Shown: positions 16,188 through 26,256, numbered from the stretch's first letter. The stretch is 64,000 nucleotides of DNA from Terriglobia bacterium (GCA_020073615.1 JAIQEX010000017.1:1-64000), one strand, 5' to 3'. Notes: a model not told the origin generated them from the letters alone. Numbers and translations: made by a program.

Positions 16188-18517
16188 AGCTCAAGCTGCT
16201 GCTGAAACTGGCGTTGGGATTCGTGCTGCTGCTGCTCGTGGCCGGCCTGGTAGCGCCGTACCTGAACGCCGGGCGGTACGGCGAGCGGCTGCGCGGCTCG
16301 CTCGCGCGCGCGCTGGGACGAGGGGTGGAATTCCGCGGCCCGGTGAAGTTCAGCCTCTTCAAGGGACCGGGATTTACCGTGGAGAACGTGGTGATCCACG
16401 AAGATCCCTCCATCGGCATCGAGCCCATGGCGTACGTGGACGCGATGGACGTCCGCCCCGGCGCCTGGTCCCTGCTGGGCGGCCGGTTCGTGATCGCCTC
16501 CATCCTGCTCGACGGCGCGCACATCAACCTGACGAAATCGGGCGCCGCCCTGGAGCCCGGCCGCTGGAATTTCGCGTCGTTTGTGAACCCGTCGGTGATG
16601 CGCACGGCGCCGGCGATTCACGTGCGCAACAGCCGCATCAATTTCAAATTCGGCGACGGCAAATCGATTTTCTACCTCACGGAAACGGACCTCGACATTT
16701 CGCCGCCGGGATCGCTCCGGGCCGGCTGGAGCGTGTCCTGCTCGGCCAAGCCCGCCCGCACCGACCGCTCCGGCCAGGGATTGGGCTCGTTCACTCTGAA
16801 GGGCAAATGGTACGTGGCGCCGGAGCGCGTCGACCTGGACCTGGTGCTGGACCGCACCGGCCTGGGCGAAATGACCGCGCTGGCGAGCGGGCAGACCGGC
16901 AACGTCCACGGCACGGTCTCGTCCCGGCTGCACCTGGGCGGCCCGATTCACAATATCGGCATCGAGGGGCGGCTCACCATCGAAGATGTGCATCGCTGGG
17001 ACCTGCTGCCGCCGCAGGGCCAGGGCTGGCCCTTCGACATTCGCGGGCGGCTGGACCTGATCGCGCAGCAACTCGAGCTCCAGAGCAACTCACCCGGCAA
17101 CCGGCCCTTGCCGCTCTGGCTGCGCTTCCGCGCCAGCGACTACCTGTCGCAGCCGCACTGGGCCGTCACCGCGAACTGGGACCGCTTTCCCGTACCGCCG
17201 CTGATGGAGCTGGCGCGCCACATGGGCGCCACGCTGCCGCCGGGGCTGGAACTCGGCGGAGCCGTCGATGGCGCCATCGGCTATTCCGGCCAGAGCGGGC
17301 TGCAGGGCGAGCTGGCCCTGCACGATGCGTCGCTCACCATTCCCGGATCGCCGCCGCTGCGCTTCGAGCAGGCCCACTTCGTCTTCGACCAGGGACACAT
17401 CCATCTCGCGCCCGCGCTGGTGCTCACCTCCGGCCAGGACCAGGTGCAGGTGGAAGCCGATTATGCCATGGACGCGGAGACGCTCGATCTGGCTCTCTCC
17501 ACCGAGGCGATGGCCGTCGAGTCGCTGCGCGCGCAGGCCGCCCTGGCCGCCGTGCCCTGGCTCGAACAGGTCCACTCCGGCCAGTGGAGCGGTCAACTGC
17601 GCTACCACCGCGGGGGCGCGCAATCCGGCTGGAGCGGTCATCTGGAACTGACCGGCGCCGAAATCCCGGCGCCCGGCTTGGCCGAGCCCCTGCTGCTGGC
17701 TTCCGCCCGCGCGTCGATCGATGGCGACCGTGTGCTGGTGGACCATATCGCGGCGCGCGCGGGCAAGGTGGCCTTCACCGGGGAGTTTCGCTACGAGCCG
17801 CTGGCCGCGCGTCCGCACCACCTTCGCTTGCGCAGCGGGACGGTGGATGCCGCCGATCTGGAAAGCGCATTCCTGCCCACGCTCCGCCGCAGCACCGGCC
17901 TGATCGCGCGCGCGCTCGGCCGTGCCTCGGTGCCCGGCTGGCTGGCGGAGCGCACACTCGACGGCGCGGTGCGGATCGACGATCTGCTGTTGGCCGGCGC
18001 GCATTGGGAGAACGTCCGCGCCCATCTGCTGTGGGACGGCGCTCGTGTGGAGTTCGACAGCGTGAAGGCAAACCTGGATCGCGCCGTGGTCACCGGCAGG
18101 TTGGCGGTGAACCTGCGCGGCCCGCGGCCCGCGTATGTTTTTACCGGCAGGGTGACGGGTCTCGACTGGCAGTCCGGAAAGCTGGAGGCCGGCGGGACCT
18201 TGGAAACCTCCGGCACCGGCAGCCAGTTGCTGGCCAATCTGCGATCGCAGGGCACATTTGCCGGCGCCGCGGTGGAATTCGGCACGCTCGCCCCGCTGCG
18301 CAGCGTCACGGGCAATTACAGCGTGGCGTGGTCGCAGGCGGCGCTGCGCTGGCGCCTCACCGATTTGAATCTGCGGACCGAGGACGATACCTACACCGGC
18401 CACGGCGCGACGCAGGACGACGGCCGGCTGGTGGTCTTGCTGACCGACGGCGCCAGGGAAATCCGCATGAGCGGCCCGCTGGCAAAGTTGAAGGTGGAAG
18501 AGACCGTGCGTCAGTAG
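16184..18517 (+). CDS. AsmA-family inner-membrane/periplasmic protein
   Basis: At 777 residues, with one N-terminal membrane helix (LLLKLALGFVLLLLVAGLVA) and an AsmA-like region (about 35-180), it belongs to the AsmA/TamB-like superfamily of envelope proteins. The long C-terminal part is repetitive beta structure with an AsmA_2-like segment. Such proteins are linked to lipid transfer between membranes. The start ATG 16184 overlaps the stop of the MocA-like gene (ATGA), so all three genes from xdhC onward seem to be one translationally coupled unit, which is an odd partnership. Confidence 0.8.
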   Translation: MKLKLLLKLALGFVLLLLVAGLVAPYLNAGRYGERLRGSLARALGRGVEFRGPVKFSLFKGPGFTVENVVIHEDPSIGIEPMAYVDAMDVRPGAWSLLGGRFVIASILLDGAHINLTKSGAALEPGRWNFASFVNPSVMRTAPAIHVRNSRINFKFGDGKSIFYLTETDLDISPPGSLRAGWSVSCSAKPARTDRSGQGLGSFTLKGKWYVAPERVDLDLVLDRTGLGEMTALASGQTGNVHGTVSSRLHLGGPIHNIGIEGRLTIEDVHRWDLLPPQGQGWPFDIRGRLDLIAQQLELQSNSPGNRPLPLWLRFRASDYLSQPHWAVTANWDRFPVPPLMELARHMGATLPPGLELGGAVDGAIGYSGQSGLQGELALHDASLTIPGSPPLRFEQAHFVFDQGHIHLAPALVLTSGQDQVQVEADYAMDAETLDLALSTEAMAVESLRAQAALAAVPWLEQVHSGQWSGQLRYHRGGAQSGWSGHLELTGAEIPAPGLAEPLLLASARASIDGDRVLVDHIAARAGKVAFTGEFRYEPLAARPHHLRLRSGTVDAADLESAFLPTLRRSTGLIARALGRASVPGWLAERTLDGAVRIDDLLLAGAHWENVRAHLLWDGARVEFDSVKANLDRAVVTGRLAVNLRGPRPAYVFTGRVTGLDWQSGKLEAGGTLETSGTGSQLLANLRSQGTFAGAAVEFGTLAPLRSVTGNYSVAWSQAALRWRLTDLNLRTEDDTYTGHGATQDDGRLVVLLTDGAREIRMSGPLAKLKVEETVRQ

Positions 18518-18559
18518 GGCACGCATGCCGACCCAGGGATGCGTTTTGGTTGGGTGGCA

Positions 18560-18575
18560 CAGGCGGTGCCGCCTG
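18560..18575. terminator. short palindrome between convergent genes
   Basis: CAGGCGG-TG-CCGCCTG lies between asmA (plus) and the nuclease gene (minus). It has no T-run. It may be a decayed intergenic hairpin or a weak bidirectional terminator. Confidence 0.35.
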
Positions 18576-18584
18576 CGCTGGCAG

Positions 18585-19367
18585 TTACTGCAGCGATTCG
18601 TTCAACACCCGCGCCAACCGGTCCCCGGCTTTCTCGATCTGCTCCCTCAACAGCGGGTCCGCCTTCTTCTCATAGGCCGCATCGATCGCGACGGGCGTAC
18701 CCGCGGCCGCTTTCGGCAGGCGGCCATAGACGGTCTTCTGCGCCGCCTTGTGCGCCTGCTCCGCCCATTCCTCTACCGTGCCCTTCGACCACTTCTTCTG
18801 GCGGTGCTCGGCCTCGCGCAACAGTCCCGGATACAACTGCTCCTCCGTGCCCATGTGGCTCAGCAGAGCGCCATCCCACAGGCTGTGCAGGTTGGTTTGC
18901 CGGTCGTTGAACCGGACCTGCACGGAATTGCCGCCTCGGTCCTTATTGTCCGAGCAGTGCAGCGGCTGGTGCATGTCGCCCACAAAGTGCACCAGGAACA
19001 TCAGGGCCTCGCGGCGCGCTTGTGGCGTGGCCGCGGGATCGGCGACCGCCTTGCGGAAATCCGTGATCTTCGCGAGCACGCAATCGCCCTTGGGACAATC
19101 GCGCGCCATGTCGAGATGCGGCTTGTCGATGGGAATGTCGATGTAGTGCCAGGGCGCCGTCTCCTGGCGCGAACGGCGAATCTCGTCCGGCCAACTCGAG
19201 ATCGAAACCATGGACTGATCCGCTCCCAGGATGGCGGTGACGCGGGCGCGCGCCGCCGCCGTGAGCTGGGCTTCCGCGATCCGGGCCACCAGGCGGTGCC
19301 CCTCCGGCCCCCAGCCGAACGCGGGCAGGCAACCGCTCAGAACCGCAATGACTACGACCTTGCGCAT
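18585..19367 (-). CDS. secreted S1/P1-type zinc nuclease
   Basis: A 260-residue single-strand nuclease-like protein. A signal peptide (MRKVVVIAVLSGCLPAFG) would leave a mature N terminus WGPEGHRLVA; the N-terminal Trp supplies zinc ligands in this family, so cleavage exactly there fits. Further ligand motifs are WPDEIRR, WHYIDIP, FLVHFVGDMHQPLH and NLHSLWD. ATG 19367 is chosen because the signal peptide begins there; an upstream extension would add 35 residues with no role. It probably degrades DNA or RNA outside the cytoplasm. Confidence 0.9.
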   Translation of the reverse strand: MRKVVVIAVLSGCLPAFGWGPEGHRLVARIAEAQLTAAARARVTAILGADQSMVSISSWPDEIRRSRQETAPWHYIDIPIDKPHLDMARDCPKGDCVLAKITDFRKAVADPAATPQARREALMFLVHFVGDMHQPLHCSDNKDRGGNSVQVRFNDRQTNLHSLWDGALLSHMGTEEQLYPGLLREAEHRQKKWSKGTVEEWAEQAHKAAQKTVYGRLPKAAAGTPVAIDAAYEKKADPLLREQIEKAGDRLARVLNESLQ

Positions 19368-19419
19368 AAACGTTGAAGGTAACACGGTGCGCGCAATCTG
19401 CCCGATTCCGGTGGAGGCG

Positions 19420-20985
19420 TCAAAGGGGCGGCCGCCTGCAAGGCGCCGATTCCACCTCCGGACGTATCGCAATTGCGGCCTCTGTGACCCTGTCGTGATA
19501 GACCACCTTCAGCTTCTCGCGATCGATGAATGGGCGGTCCGATGGATAGAACACGACGTAAATCGGCTTCCCCGGGGGATACTCCGCCACTTGCGGCGGG
19601 CCGGCGGGAATCTCGAGGAAATCCTCGCGTCCGGAATAGACCCGGTAGAAATTCAGCGCGGCCACGTATCGCCAGTTCGCGGACACCTCCGTCACGCAGT
19701 CCTGATGGTTATACCAGGCCAGCACGGAGTACAGGTTCTTTGCGTCGGCATCGTACTCCCATTCCATGAAGTACGTCAGCCGCAGACAGGCGACGAAATA
19801 TACCGCGGTCGCGCAGAGCATCGCCAGCGCCGAACGCCGGGCCCACGACCCTATACGCGATGGGGCGCGCATAGCGCTGAGAACGCCGGCAGCCATCATA
19901 CACAGCGGCGCAATAAAGACAGCGCGGCGGCCGAGGGGCATGAGGATGTGCACGAACCGATACATGAGGCGGTGTATCGTGAGCGAAACCGCCAGCGTCC
20001 CGCAGATGCCCAGGGCAAATGCCGCTCGCCATCGCGACCACGGGTCGCCAAGCGCCGACCGGTTGAGCAAGATCCATATCAACTGCCACAGACATGCTAT
20101 TCCCAGCAAAGGGAACAGCCACTCATGCCACTTACTGACGAAAGCATAAAGAGGGGGGTTCAGAAGATACGGGTTCGGCTGGTAGTAAGACGCATCGATT
20201 ACGCTGGAGAAGGTTTCCCGCAAAGACTTCGCTCCCCAGGCCAGGCTGATGTTCCGCCAGTCCACCAAGATAGACCCGGCCAGGACCGCCGTGAGAAGCA
20301 GGCCGGGGAAGATGCAGGCCGCCAGTAGCTTCGCGGTCCTGACTGGACGCTGCGTACGAACCACCCACCAGAAGATGAAGCCCAGAGCTGTAGCATCGAC
20401 AATGGCAAATGAGTAAGTTCCACAGAATGAAAGGGCGGCGCAGAGAGAACAGAGACTACAGACCTTGTAAGGGCGCAGGTGAGGCGCATTCTCCGGCGAA
20501 AGCGACCAGGCAGCTATGACGATTGCAGCGGCCAGGAATGCGGTGGCGAGGCAGTACCCGCGGCCCGCCACCAGGTAGTCCATGACGAACGGATTGTAGA
20601 CCAGGCAGATGAACAGCGGAAGCTGTAACTTGAGTTCCCGGGAGAGCAGCCGCACGAGGTAATACATCGCACAGATATAGATAGCGGCGCCGATGAGCGA
20701 GGGCATGCGCACAGTCACCGGGGAAAGGCCGAATACCGACGTGAACAGCCGCATAATCAGGGAATTCAGCAGGTGATTCCCGGAACTGGCCAACCAATGA
20801 GAGGCCGGGTGAGGCGCCGCAAAGAACAGGTAAGCGTCCGCTTCGTCAATGGTGATCGACTGCACGCAGGCCCGCGCAATCACCCACAGCATGGCGAAGA
20901 TGGCGGCACCCCATAACCACGGAGAATGCGGGTTCGCCGGGGCCATCGGGCCGACTGGTTCTGCTGGCGTCTCTTCTCGACGCAC
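19420..20985 (-). CDS. GT39-like multi-pass membrane glycosyltransferase
   Basis: A 521-residue protein with about ten hydrophobic helices and the GT-C pattern of the PMT/ArnT/GT39 group: an acidic DEADAYLFF motif in the first outer loop, soon after the first helix (WLWGAAIFAMLWVIARA). A soluble C-terminal part of about 110 residues follows. Such enzymes move a sugar from a lipid-phosphate donor on the outer membrane face. The start is GTG 20985, one base after the TAA of the DUF1028 gene and with AAGGG upstream, so it is probably translated by coupling. Acceptor and sugar are not evident. Confidence 0.65.
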   Translation of the reverse strand: MRREETPAEPVGPMAPANPHSPWLWGAAIFAMLWVIARACVQSITIDEADAYLFFAAPHPASHWLASSGNHLLNSLIMRLFTSVFGLSPVTVRMPSLIGAAIYICAMYYLVRLLSRELKLQLPLFICLVYNPFVMDYLVAGRGYCLATAFLAAAIVIAAWSLSPENAPHLRPYKVCSLCSLCAALSFCGTYSFAIVDATALGFIFWWVVRTQRPVRTAKLLAACIFPGLLLTAVLAGSILVDWRNISLAWGAKSLRETFSSVIDASYYQPNPYLLNPPLYAFVSKWHEWLFPLLGIACLWQLIWILLNRSALGDPWSRWRAAFALGICGTLAVSLTIHRLMYRFVHILMPLGRRAVFIAPLCMMAAGVLSAMRAPSRIGSWARRSALAMLCATAVYFVACLRLTYFMEWEYDADAKNLYSVLAWYNHQDCVTEVSANWRYVAALNFYRVYSGREDFLEIPAGPPQVAEYPPGKPIYVVFYPSDRPFIDREKLKVVYHDRVTEAAIAIRPEVESAPCRRPPL

Positions 20986-20986
20986 G

Positions 20987-21970
20987 TTAGTTCCCTTGCA
21001 ACAACTGCTTCAGGAATTCCTGGTCTTCCAGGATGGCGCGCAAGCGCTGGCCGCGCGGCGATCCGTCGGCGGGCGGCGCTTCGAACAGCCGCCGTATGTT
21101 GGGGTCGAGCCCGATGGCCTTGCGGAGATCGGCAAGCGCGGCCGGCTTGTCTCCCAGGCTGTAATCGAGCGCGCCCAGCGTCACGTAAGTATTCCCCGAG
21201 GGCATGTATTGCGCGGCTTTGAAGGCCGCGGCGCGCGCTTCGCGCATCTTGCCCGCCCCGCTCAGGCGCCCGGTTTTCTCCTGGTACAGATAGCCGAGGT
21301 TCAGATCCAGCAGGCGGCGCAGCTCGGGGATAGGCTGCGGGTTGTCGTCCACGTTGATATAGATGTAGCGGTCGTTGTTGATGTTGCGCCCGCCGCCCTT
21401 GCGCACCACGAGCATGGACGCCGACTGCCGGCCGCGCGAATCGCCGCCCGCGTCGTCGCCCGCCTTGAGCGCGGCGAATAGTTTTTCGGCCAGCTCGCCC
21501 TCGGTGGCTTCGAAGGCGCGGCCCATGGCTTCCGGCACCTGCGGTCCCACCAGGATGTTGCCTTGCGCGGACCAGGTTTTGCCCTGGCGGTCGCCCGCCC
21601 ATTTGGGCGCGTTGGGGCCGGTGTAGGCGGCGATGTTGCCGTGGCGGTCGATAATCGCTACCTGCCGGCCGTCCTTGCCCTCGAACTGGTCTTCGGCGAG
21701 CAGTTTGTCGAGGACCTCTTTGGCCGCGAGGCCCTGGCGCAGCAGTTCCAGGCCGCGCGGTCCGTAGCCTACGTTGACATTGGCCTGCGTGGCGATGGCG
21801 CCAGTACCGGCTTCGGCCCAGGGCACCACCGCGCCCACCGAGAAATAGCGCGAGGCCACGGCCACTCCCCAGTCGCCATTCACCGGGTCGTAACCGACCA
21901 TCGAAAAGGTGTGCACATCGGCCGCGAACAACGCGCCCGCAGCCGCCAGTAACCAGAGAATCCGCTTCAT
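20987..21970 (-). CDS. secreted DUF1028 (Ntn-hydrolase-like) protein with TPR-like tail
   Basis: This 327-residue protein has a signal peptide (MKRILWLLAAAGALFAADV) and then a DUF1028 domain (about 18-215) with HTFSMVGYDP, WGVAVASRYFSVGAVVPW and TQANVNVGYG. The domain is assigned to the Ntn-hydrolase group, but its reaction is unknown. The C-terminal 110 residues look like one or two TPR-type helical pairs (NTYVTLGALDYSLGDKPAAL). ATG 21970 is chosen; a GTG at 21982 is possible, and GGAGG lies between the usual spacings for both. It is coupled to the downstream glycosyltransferase. Confidence 0.75.
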   Translation of the reverse strand: MKRILWLLAAAGALFAADVHTFSMVGYDPVNGDWGVAVASRYFSVGAVVPWAEAGTGAIATQANVNVGYGPRGLELLRQGLAAKEVLDKLLAEDQFEGKDGRQVAIIDRHGNIAAYTGPNAPKWAGDRQGKTWSAQGNILVGPQVPEAMGRAFEATEGELAEKLFAALKAGDDAGGDSRGRQSASMLVVRKGGGRNINNDRYIYINVDDNPQPIPELRRLLDLNLGYLYQEKTGRLSGAGKMREARAAAFKAAQYMPSGNTYVTLGALDYSLGDKPAALADLRKAIGLDPNIRRLFEAPPADGSPRGQRLRAILEDQEFLKQLLQGN

Positions 21971-21996
21971 GTTCGTCGTCACGCCTCCGCCACGAT

Positions 21997-22006
21997 AGTA
22001 TATACT
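21997..22006. promoter_or_regulatory. AGTATATACT palindrome between divergent genes
   Basis: A perfect 10-bp palindrome lies in the 38-bp gap between the DUF1028 gene (minus) and the M14 peptidase gene (plus). It contains TATACT on both strands, so it may act as a shared -10 region or as an operator. It ends 2 bases before ATG 22009, and no ribosome site fits there. Confidence 0.3.
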
Positions 22007-22008
22007 CC

Positions 22009-25000
22009 ATGCCGCGAGCCCATCGCTTCCCTCGCTCCCGCCTGCTTCCGATTCTGGCGGCGCTTCTGGTGTGCGCCTTCGCGTTCCAGGGGCCCTCCAC
22101 CCCGCCGCAGGCGGAGCGCGTCGCCGATCCGTTCGCCACTGGGTGGATGCTGGCCGACACCAATGGCGACGGCATCGCCGATTTCATCAGCGGAAAGATC
22201 GTGGTCGAGGATCGGCCCTCGGCCGCGGTAAATGCGGCTGCCGCCAATCTCGCCGCGCGCCTGGGATTCGAGACCACGGGATTCACGCCGCCCGTGGTAG
22301 TCACGGCCGCGGAAAGCGGCAATGCCGGCCCGCGGATTTTGGTGGCCAAAGCCCTCGCAATCCCCGCCAGCCTGGAAAAGGAGGAAGGCGCGGTATTCTC
22401 GCTCGACGGCAATCTGGCTGTGGTGGGCAGCGACGATGCCGGTCTGCTGGCCGCGGCCGAGGCCTACGCGGCGCGCGCGCCCTATCAGTGGAAGTTGCCG
22501 GGCGATAAGCTGGCGGCCATCTGCGCCGCGGTGCGCGACGCCGCGCCCGGCGCCGCCGTGGAACTGGTGGGCGTGACCTACCTGCGCGGCAAAGCGGGGA
22601 TCCATCGCGCGTTCCTGCGCAGCCGCGATGCCATCCCCTCTGCGGCGCTGGAGACGGCGCTCGCTTCGCCGCACCTGGCCGCGGTACACCAACTGGTGGT
22701 TATCGATGGCGCCACCGTGACCAATGCCAAGCCTGAGACTGCGCAACCTCCCGCCACCGCGCCCGCCCCAACCGCGGGCGACGCCGCGCCGGCCGCACCC
22801 ACGCACCTCGACCTGGCAACCCTCTACACCACGCGCGGTCTGTTCACTGGTACGCCGCGCATGCCGGTGCCCTCCGCGCTCAATGCCCGCCTCTACGTGC
22901 CCGCCGGGGTGGCGGGTGTGGCGATGGCGAACCTGGCGGCCCGCATGGGCCTGGAGACCACGGGCATCGCCCTGCCGCTGGCAGCGCCCATCGACACCGC
23001 CGCCGCGCGCGACGTGCGCGTTCACGCCGTGCTGGCGGGCGAGTCGGCGCTCACTCAGGAGGCCGCGCGCAAGCTTCCCGCGCAGGCCCCGCTCACCGCC
23101 GGGGAAGGCGAGATGCGCATCGTGGACGACGCCTTCGGGCGGCGCGCCGCCATCCTGGCGCGTGGCGATGAGCCGGGCGGCGCGGCCGCGCTCCACTTGG
23201 CCGCCGATCGTTTCCCGAACCTGTGGGAGCAGGGCAAGCAGTACCTTTCGATCGAAGAGATCCGCTACGACCTGCACCGTTTCTTTTCGCTGCGCTCGGG
23301 CGTGGGGCAAGCAGCGGCGGCACTGTATCGCCTCGACCGGTGGCTGAAACAGGCCGGCGCAGCGGGCATCCACGACGTCAAGGCCGAGATCTATGCCGAC
23401 ATCGCCGATCCCGGTCTCGCCGACTTTGTCCGCGCCCGCATGGAGCGGGAGTGGCACGTGGCGCAGGCGGAGGTCACAACCGGCAACCTGCATGCCGGAA
23501 CCAGGTGTTGCGAGAAGGACCCCAACCTGCACTACCAGTCGCCCACGGTGCCGTTCCGCCAGGCTGCGCCCACCTTCACCGAAGACATTGCGATTCCGTG
23601 GGAAGGCAGGCGGCTCATCGAGGCCGTCGAGCGCGCCGCAGCCAAAATCACCGCCGGCCAGGAAGTGAAACTGGTGGCGCGCGTGAGCGAGGGCCCCGCC
23701 GAGCGCCGCAAGCTGACCGCGCGGCTCCGCGAGATTCTCACGCGCGCCGGCGCAAGCCACGCCGCCGTCGAGGTGCTGTGCGCCTACAAGCAGGGGTATA
23801 GCTGGCTGGTGGATGAGGTCGCCCCGGCACTGGCGGGCAAGCCGGTCGCGGCCATCATCATCGATTTTGCGAAAAACGTGGACCCCACCGGCATCCGCGC
23901 CATGCAATCGGAAGCGCGCTGGGTGCAGGAGCTCTACCCCGTGGACGAGATGCTCGCGCGGCAGCTCAACCTGGCACTCGAAAAAATTACTTTCCGCGAA
24001 ATCGAAGAGCCTCCCGCCCATGGCCCCACCTATCGCGCGCATGCCTACGATGCCGCGGGCCGCGAGATCCTCGTCCGCGAGTTCACCGTGGCCACGGCCA
24101 TGCAGCCCTACAACGGCGTCATCCCGCGCTACGAACAGGTGCAGGTGGCCACCGGCTGGGTGCGCCTGGAAGCCGCATCGCAAACGCTGCTCGACCAGCG
24201 TATCAAGACCGACATCGAGGAGTTCTGGGACCATTACCAGAATCGGACGCTGCCGCGCATCTACCGGTTCATCATGGCGCAGGCGCACGGCGAGCTGCGC
24301 ACGGAATTTTCGCCGCCCTTCGACACGCTGAAACTCGACATCCACCTGAGCGAGCCGGACTACAGCCTGGACCTGGACCGCGAGCGCATCTCATCGCTCG
24401 AGGCTTTGCAGGAAGACACGCTGTACTCCACCGACGCTTTCTTGAGCATGATGGGCGACCTGGAAACGGGCCGGCCCATCACTTATACGGGCCGCGTCAT
24501 CCCCATCGTGCACGCTTCGGAAGACGGCCGCGACGGGCGCGTGCACATCGAGTTCTACGGAAAACCGGCCGCCAATCCGCTGGTGCGGTTAAGCTGGACC
24601 GACGCGCAAGGCAGACGCCACAAGCAGGAGCGCAATCTGCCCGCGCTGGCGGGCGAGATGCAGCCGCGCCTGGTCGCCGCCCGCGTGAAGGCCGGCGAGC
24701 CGGGCGTGGAACGGCTTACCTGGACGCTTCCCGCCGACTTCCTGGAGGACCGCTACGACGAGTGGCTGAAGGTCGAAGGACAGGACCAAGTGGACCGCAC
24801 CATCTTTCCCGTGGAGCAGGCGCGCGGCCAGGTGCACTGGCTGGAAGAGATGCATGCCGCCGGGCTCTATCGCGACGAGATCGCTTACCCGCACCTGCGC
24901 GGCATGGCCGTGGAGTTGGAACTGCCGCTGCCGCTTGCCGCGAAGATCGACAGCGCTCCGCCGCGCGAGCTGGTGAGCTGGCAGGTGGCGCCGCCCGCCA

Positions 25001-26256
25001 CTGCGCGCCCCATGATCGCCGATTACCGCAAGATCGAGACCACGCCCATCGTACAGTGGGACGAGCCCATCGGCCCCGCGGAGAACGCCGCCATTCTGGC
25101 GCGGCTGGCGACGTACCCCGGCGTCAACGTGTATTGGATGGGACGCAGCTACCTGGGCGAAAACCTGTGGGCCATGGACCTGATGCTGCCCGCGCGCGCG
25201 CTGCTGCGGAGCTGGCCGAAGGAGACCACGCTCAAGGCGGCGATCATGTACTCCGGGCGCCAGCATGCCAACGAAGTATCGAGCACCAGCCATCTCGGCA
25301 AGCTGGCCGAAGAACTGGTCACCAGCGCGGACAAGCGCGCGCTGCTGAAGAAAGTCAACGTAGTGCTCCACCCCATCACCAACCCCGATGGCGCGCAACT
25401 GGCGGTGGACCTCGCCAAGATCACGCCCGACAACATGCTGCATCCGGGCTACCACGGCTCGCTGAGCGCCGACGTGTCCACGGGTCAGGCGGAGACCGAC
25501 CCGGTCTACCCGGAGTCGCGCACCCGCCGCCAGTTGATCGAAGCGTGGCTGCCCGACGCATTTCTCAATCCGCACGGCTATCCTTCGCACGAATGGGTGC
25601 AGCCGTTCTCGGAATACTCGGGCTGGGTGCAGAGCCGCCAGGGCGCCAACGCGGGGCGCGCCTGGTGGATTCCGCGCGGCTGGTTCACCAGCCTGAGTTA
25701 CCTGCGCGACGATACGCATCCTTATAGCAAGCTGATCGCCTACGCCATCCAGGACCGCATCGTGGAGGCGGAGCGCAACGTGCCCGGCCTGCTGCCGCTC
25801 GAGGAGCGCATGAACGCGCGCTACCAGCGATACGGGCAGCGCTGGCAGCCGAAGAACATGTTCCAGCCGATCGTAAACGGCATTCGCATTTATATGTCGC
25901 TGAAAGGCGCCGCAGGAGGCCGCGGCGGCGCGGCAGGCGAGAGCGGCGCGCCGAGCGCGGCAGGTGCCCCTACTCCCGGCAGCGGCGGGGTGAGCGGCTT
26001 GTCCCCCGACATCACCTGGGATTCCGGCTACACCGAAGCGCCCGACGAAACCGCGCACGGCGACTACATGAAGCTGATGGCCGCGGCCGGCCTGGCCTTC
26101 GACTATGTCCACCTGAAATACCTGGCCGAGGGCGACCTGCGCATCACGCGCACCGAAAGGGAGGCCGCCGGCGGCGTGCAGTTGCGAGTGGAACGCGCGC
26201 GGCCGATTCTGCCGCCGGGGACACCGGCGCCGGCGCCGCAGCCAACCGGACAGTGA
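22009..26256 (+). CDS. very large secreted M14-type zinc carboxypeptidase-like protein
   Basis: A 1415-residue protein with a signal peptide (LLPILAALLVCAFAFQ). The C-terminal third is an M14 metallopeptidase domain: zinc ligands H1086 and E1089 in GRQHANEVSS, the TNPDGAQL segment, and H1189 in NPHGYPSHEW. The N-terminal 950 residues are unlike ordinary M14 enzymes. They hold two diverged copies of one module, around residues 55-100 and 290-340, sharing NLAAR(L/M)G(F/L)ETTG, with a DTNGDGIADF segment at the first. A low-complexity Gly/Ala loop lies near residues 1303-1330. Peptidase activity is likely, but the substrate is unknown. The alternative is an inactive binding protein, which the intact HxxE argues against. 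Confidence 0.8.
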   Translation: MPRAHRFPRSRLLPILAALLVCAFAFQGPSTPPQAERVADPFATGWMLADTNGDGIADFISGKIVVEDRPSAAVNAAAANLAARLGFETTGFTPPVVVTAAESGNAGPRILVAKALAIPASLEKEEGAVFSLDGNLAVVGSDDAGLLAAAEAYAARAPYQWKLPGDKLAAICAAVRDAAPGAAVELVGVTYLRGKAGIHRAFLRSRDAIPSAALETALASPHLAAVHQLVVIDGATVTNAKPETAQPPATAPAPTAGDAAPAAPTHLDLATLYTTRGLFTGTPRMPVPSALNARLYVPAGVAGVAMANLAARMGLETTGIALPLAAPIDTAAARDVRVHAVLAGESALTQEAARKLPAQAPLTAGEGEMRIVDDAFGRRAAILARGDEPGGAAALHLAADRFPNLWEQGKQYLSIEEIRYDLHRFFSLRSGVGQAAAALYRLDRWLKQAGAAGIHDVKAEIYADIADPGLADFVRARMEREWHVAQAEVTTGNLHAGTRCCEKDPNLHYQSPTVPFRQAAPTFTEDIAIPWEGRRLIEAVERAAAKITAGQEVKLVARVSEGPAERRKLTARLREILTRAGASHAAVEVLCAYKQGYSWLVDEVAPALAGKPVAAIIIDFAKNVDPTGIRAMQSEARWVQELYPVDEMLARQLNLALEKITFREIEEPPAHGPTYRAHAYDAAGREILVREFTVATAMQPYNGVIPRYEQVQVATGWVRLEAASQTLLDQRIKTDIEEFWDHYQNRTLPRIYRFIMAQAHGELRTEFSPPFDTLKLDIHLSEPDYSLDLDRERISSLEALQEDTLYSTDAFLSMMGDLETGRPITYTGRVIPIVHASEDGRDGRVHIEFYGKPAANPLVRLSWTDAQGRRHKQERNLPALAGEMQPRLVAARVKAGEPGVERLTWTLPADFLEDRYDEWLKVEGQDQVDRTIFPVEQARGQVHWLEEMHAAGLYRDEIAYPHLRGMAVELELPLPLAAKIDSAPPRELVSWQVAPPATARPMIADYRKIETTPIVQWDEPIGPAENAAILARLATYPGVNVYWMGRSYLGENLWAMDLMLPARALLRSWPKETTLKAAIMYSGRQHANEVSSTSHLGKLAEELVTSADKRALLKKVNVVLHPITNPDGAQLAVDLAKITPDNMLHPGYHGSLSADVSTGQAETDPVYPESRTRRQLIEAWLPDAFLNPHGYPSHEWVQPFSEYSGWVQSRQGANAGRAWWIPRGWFTSLSYLRDDTHPYSKLIAYAIQDRIVEAERNVPGLLPLEERMNARYQRYGQRWQPKNMFQPIVNGIRIYMSLKGAAGGRGGAAGESGAPSAAGAPTPGSGGVSGLSPDITWDSGYTEAPDETAHGDYMKLMAAAGLAFDYVHLKYLAEGDLRITRTEREAAGGVQLRVERARPILPPGTPAPAPQPTGQ

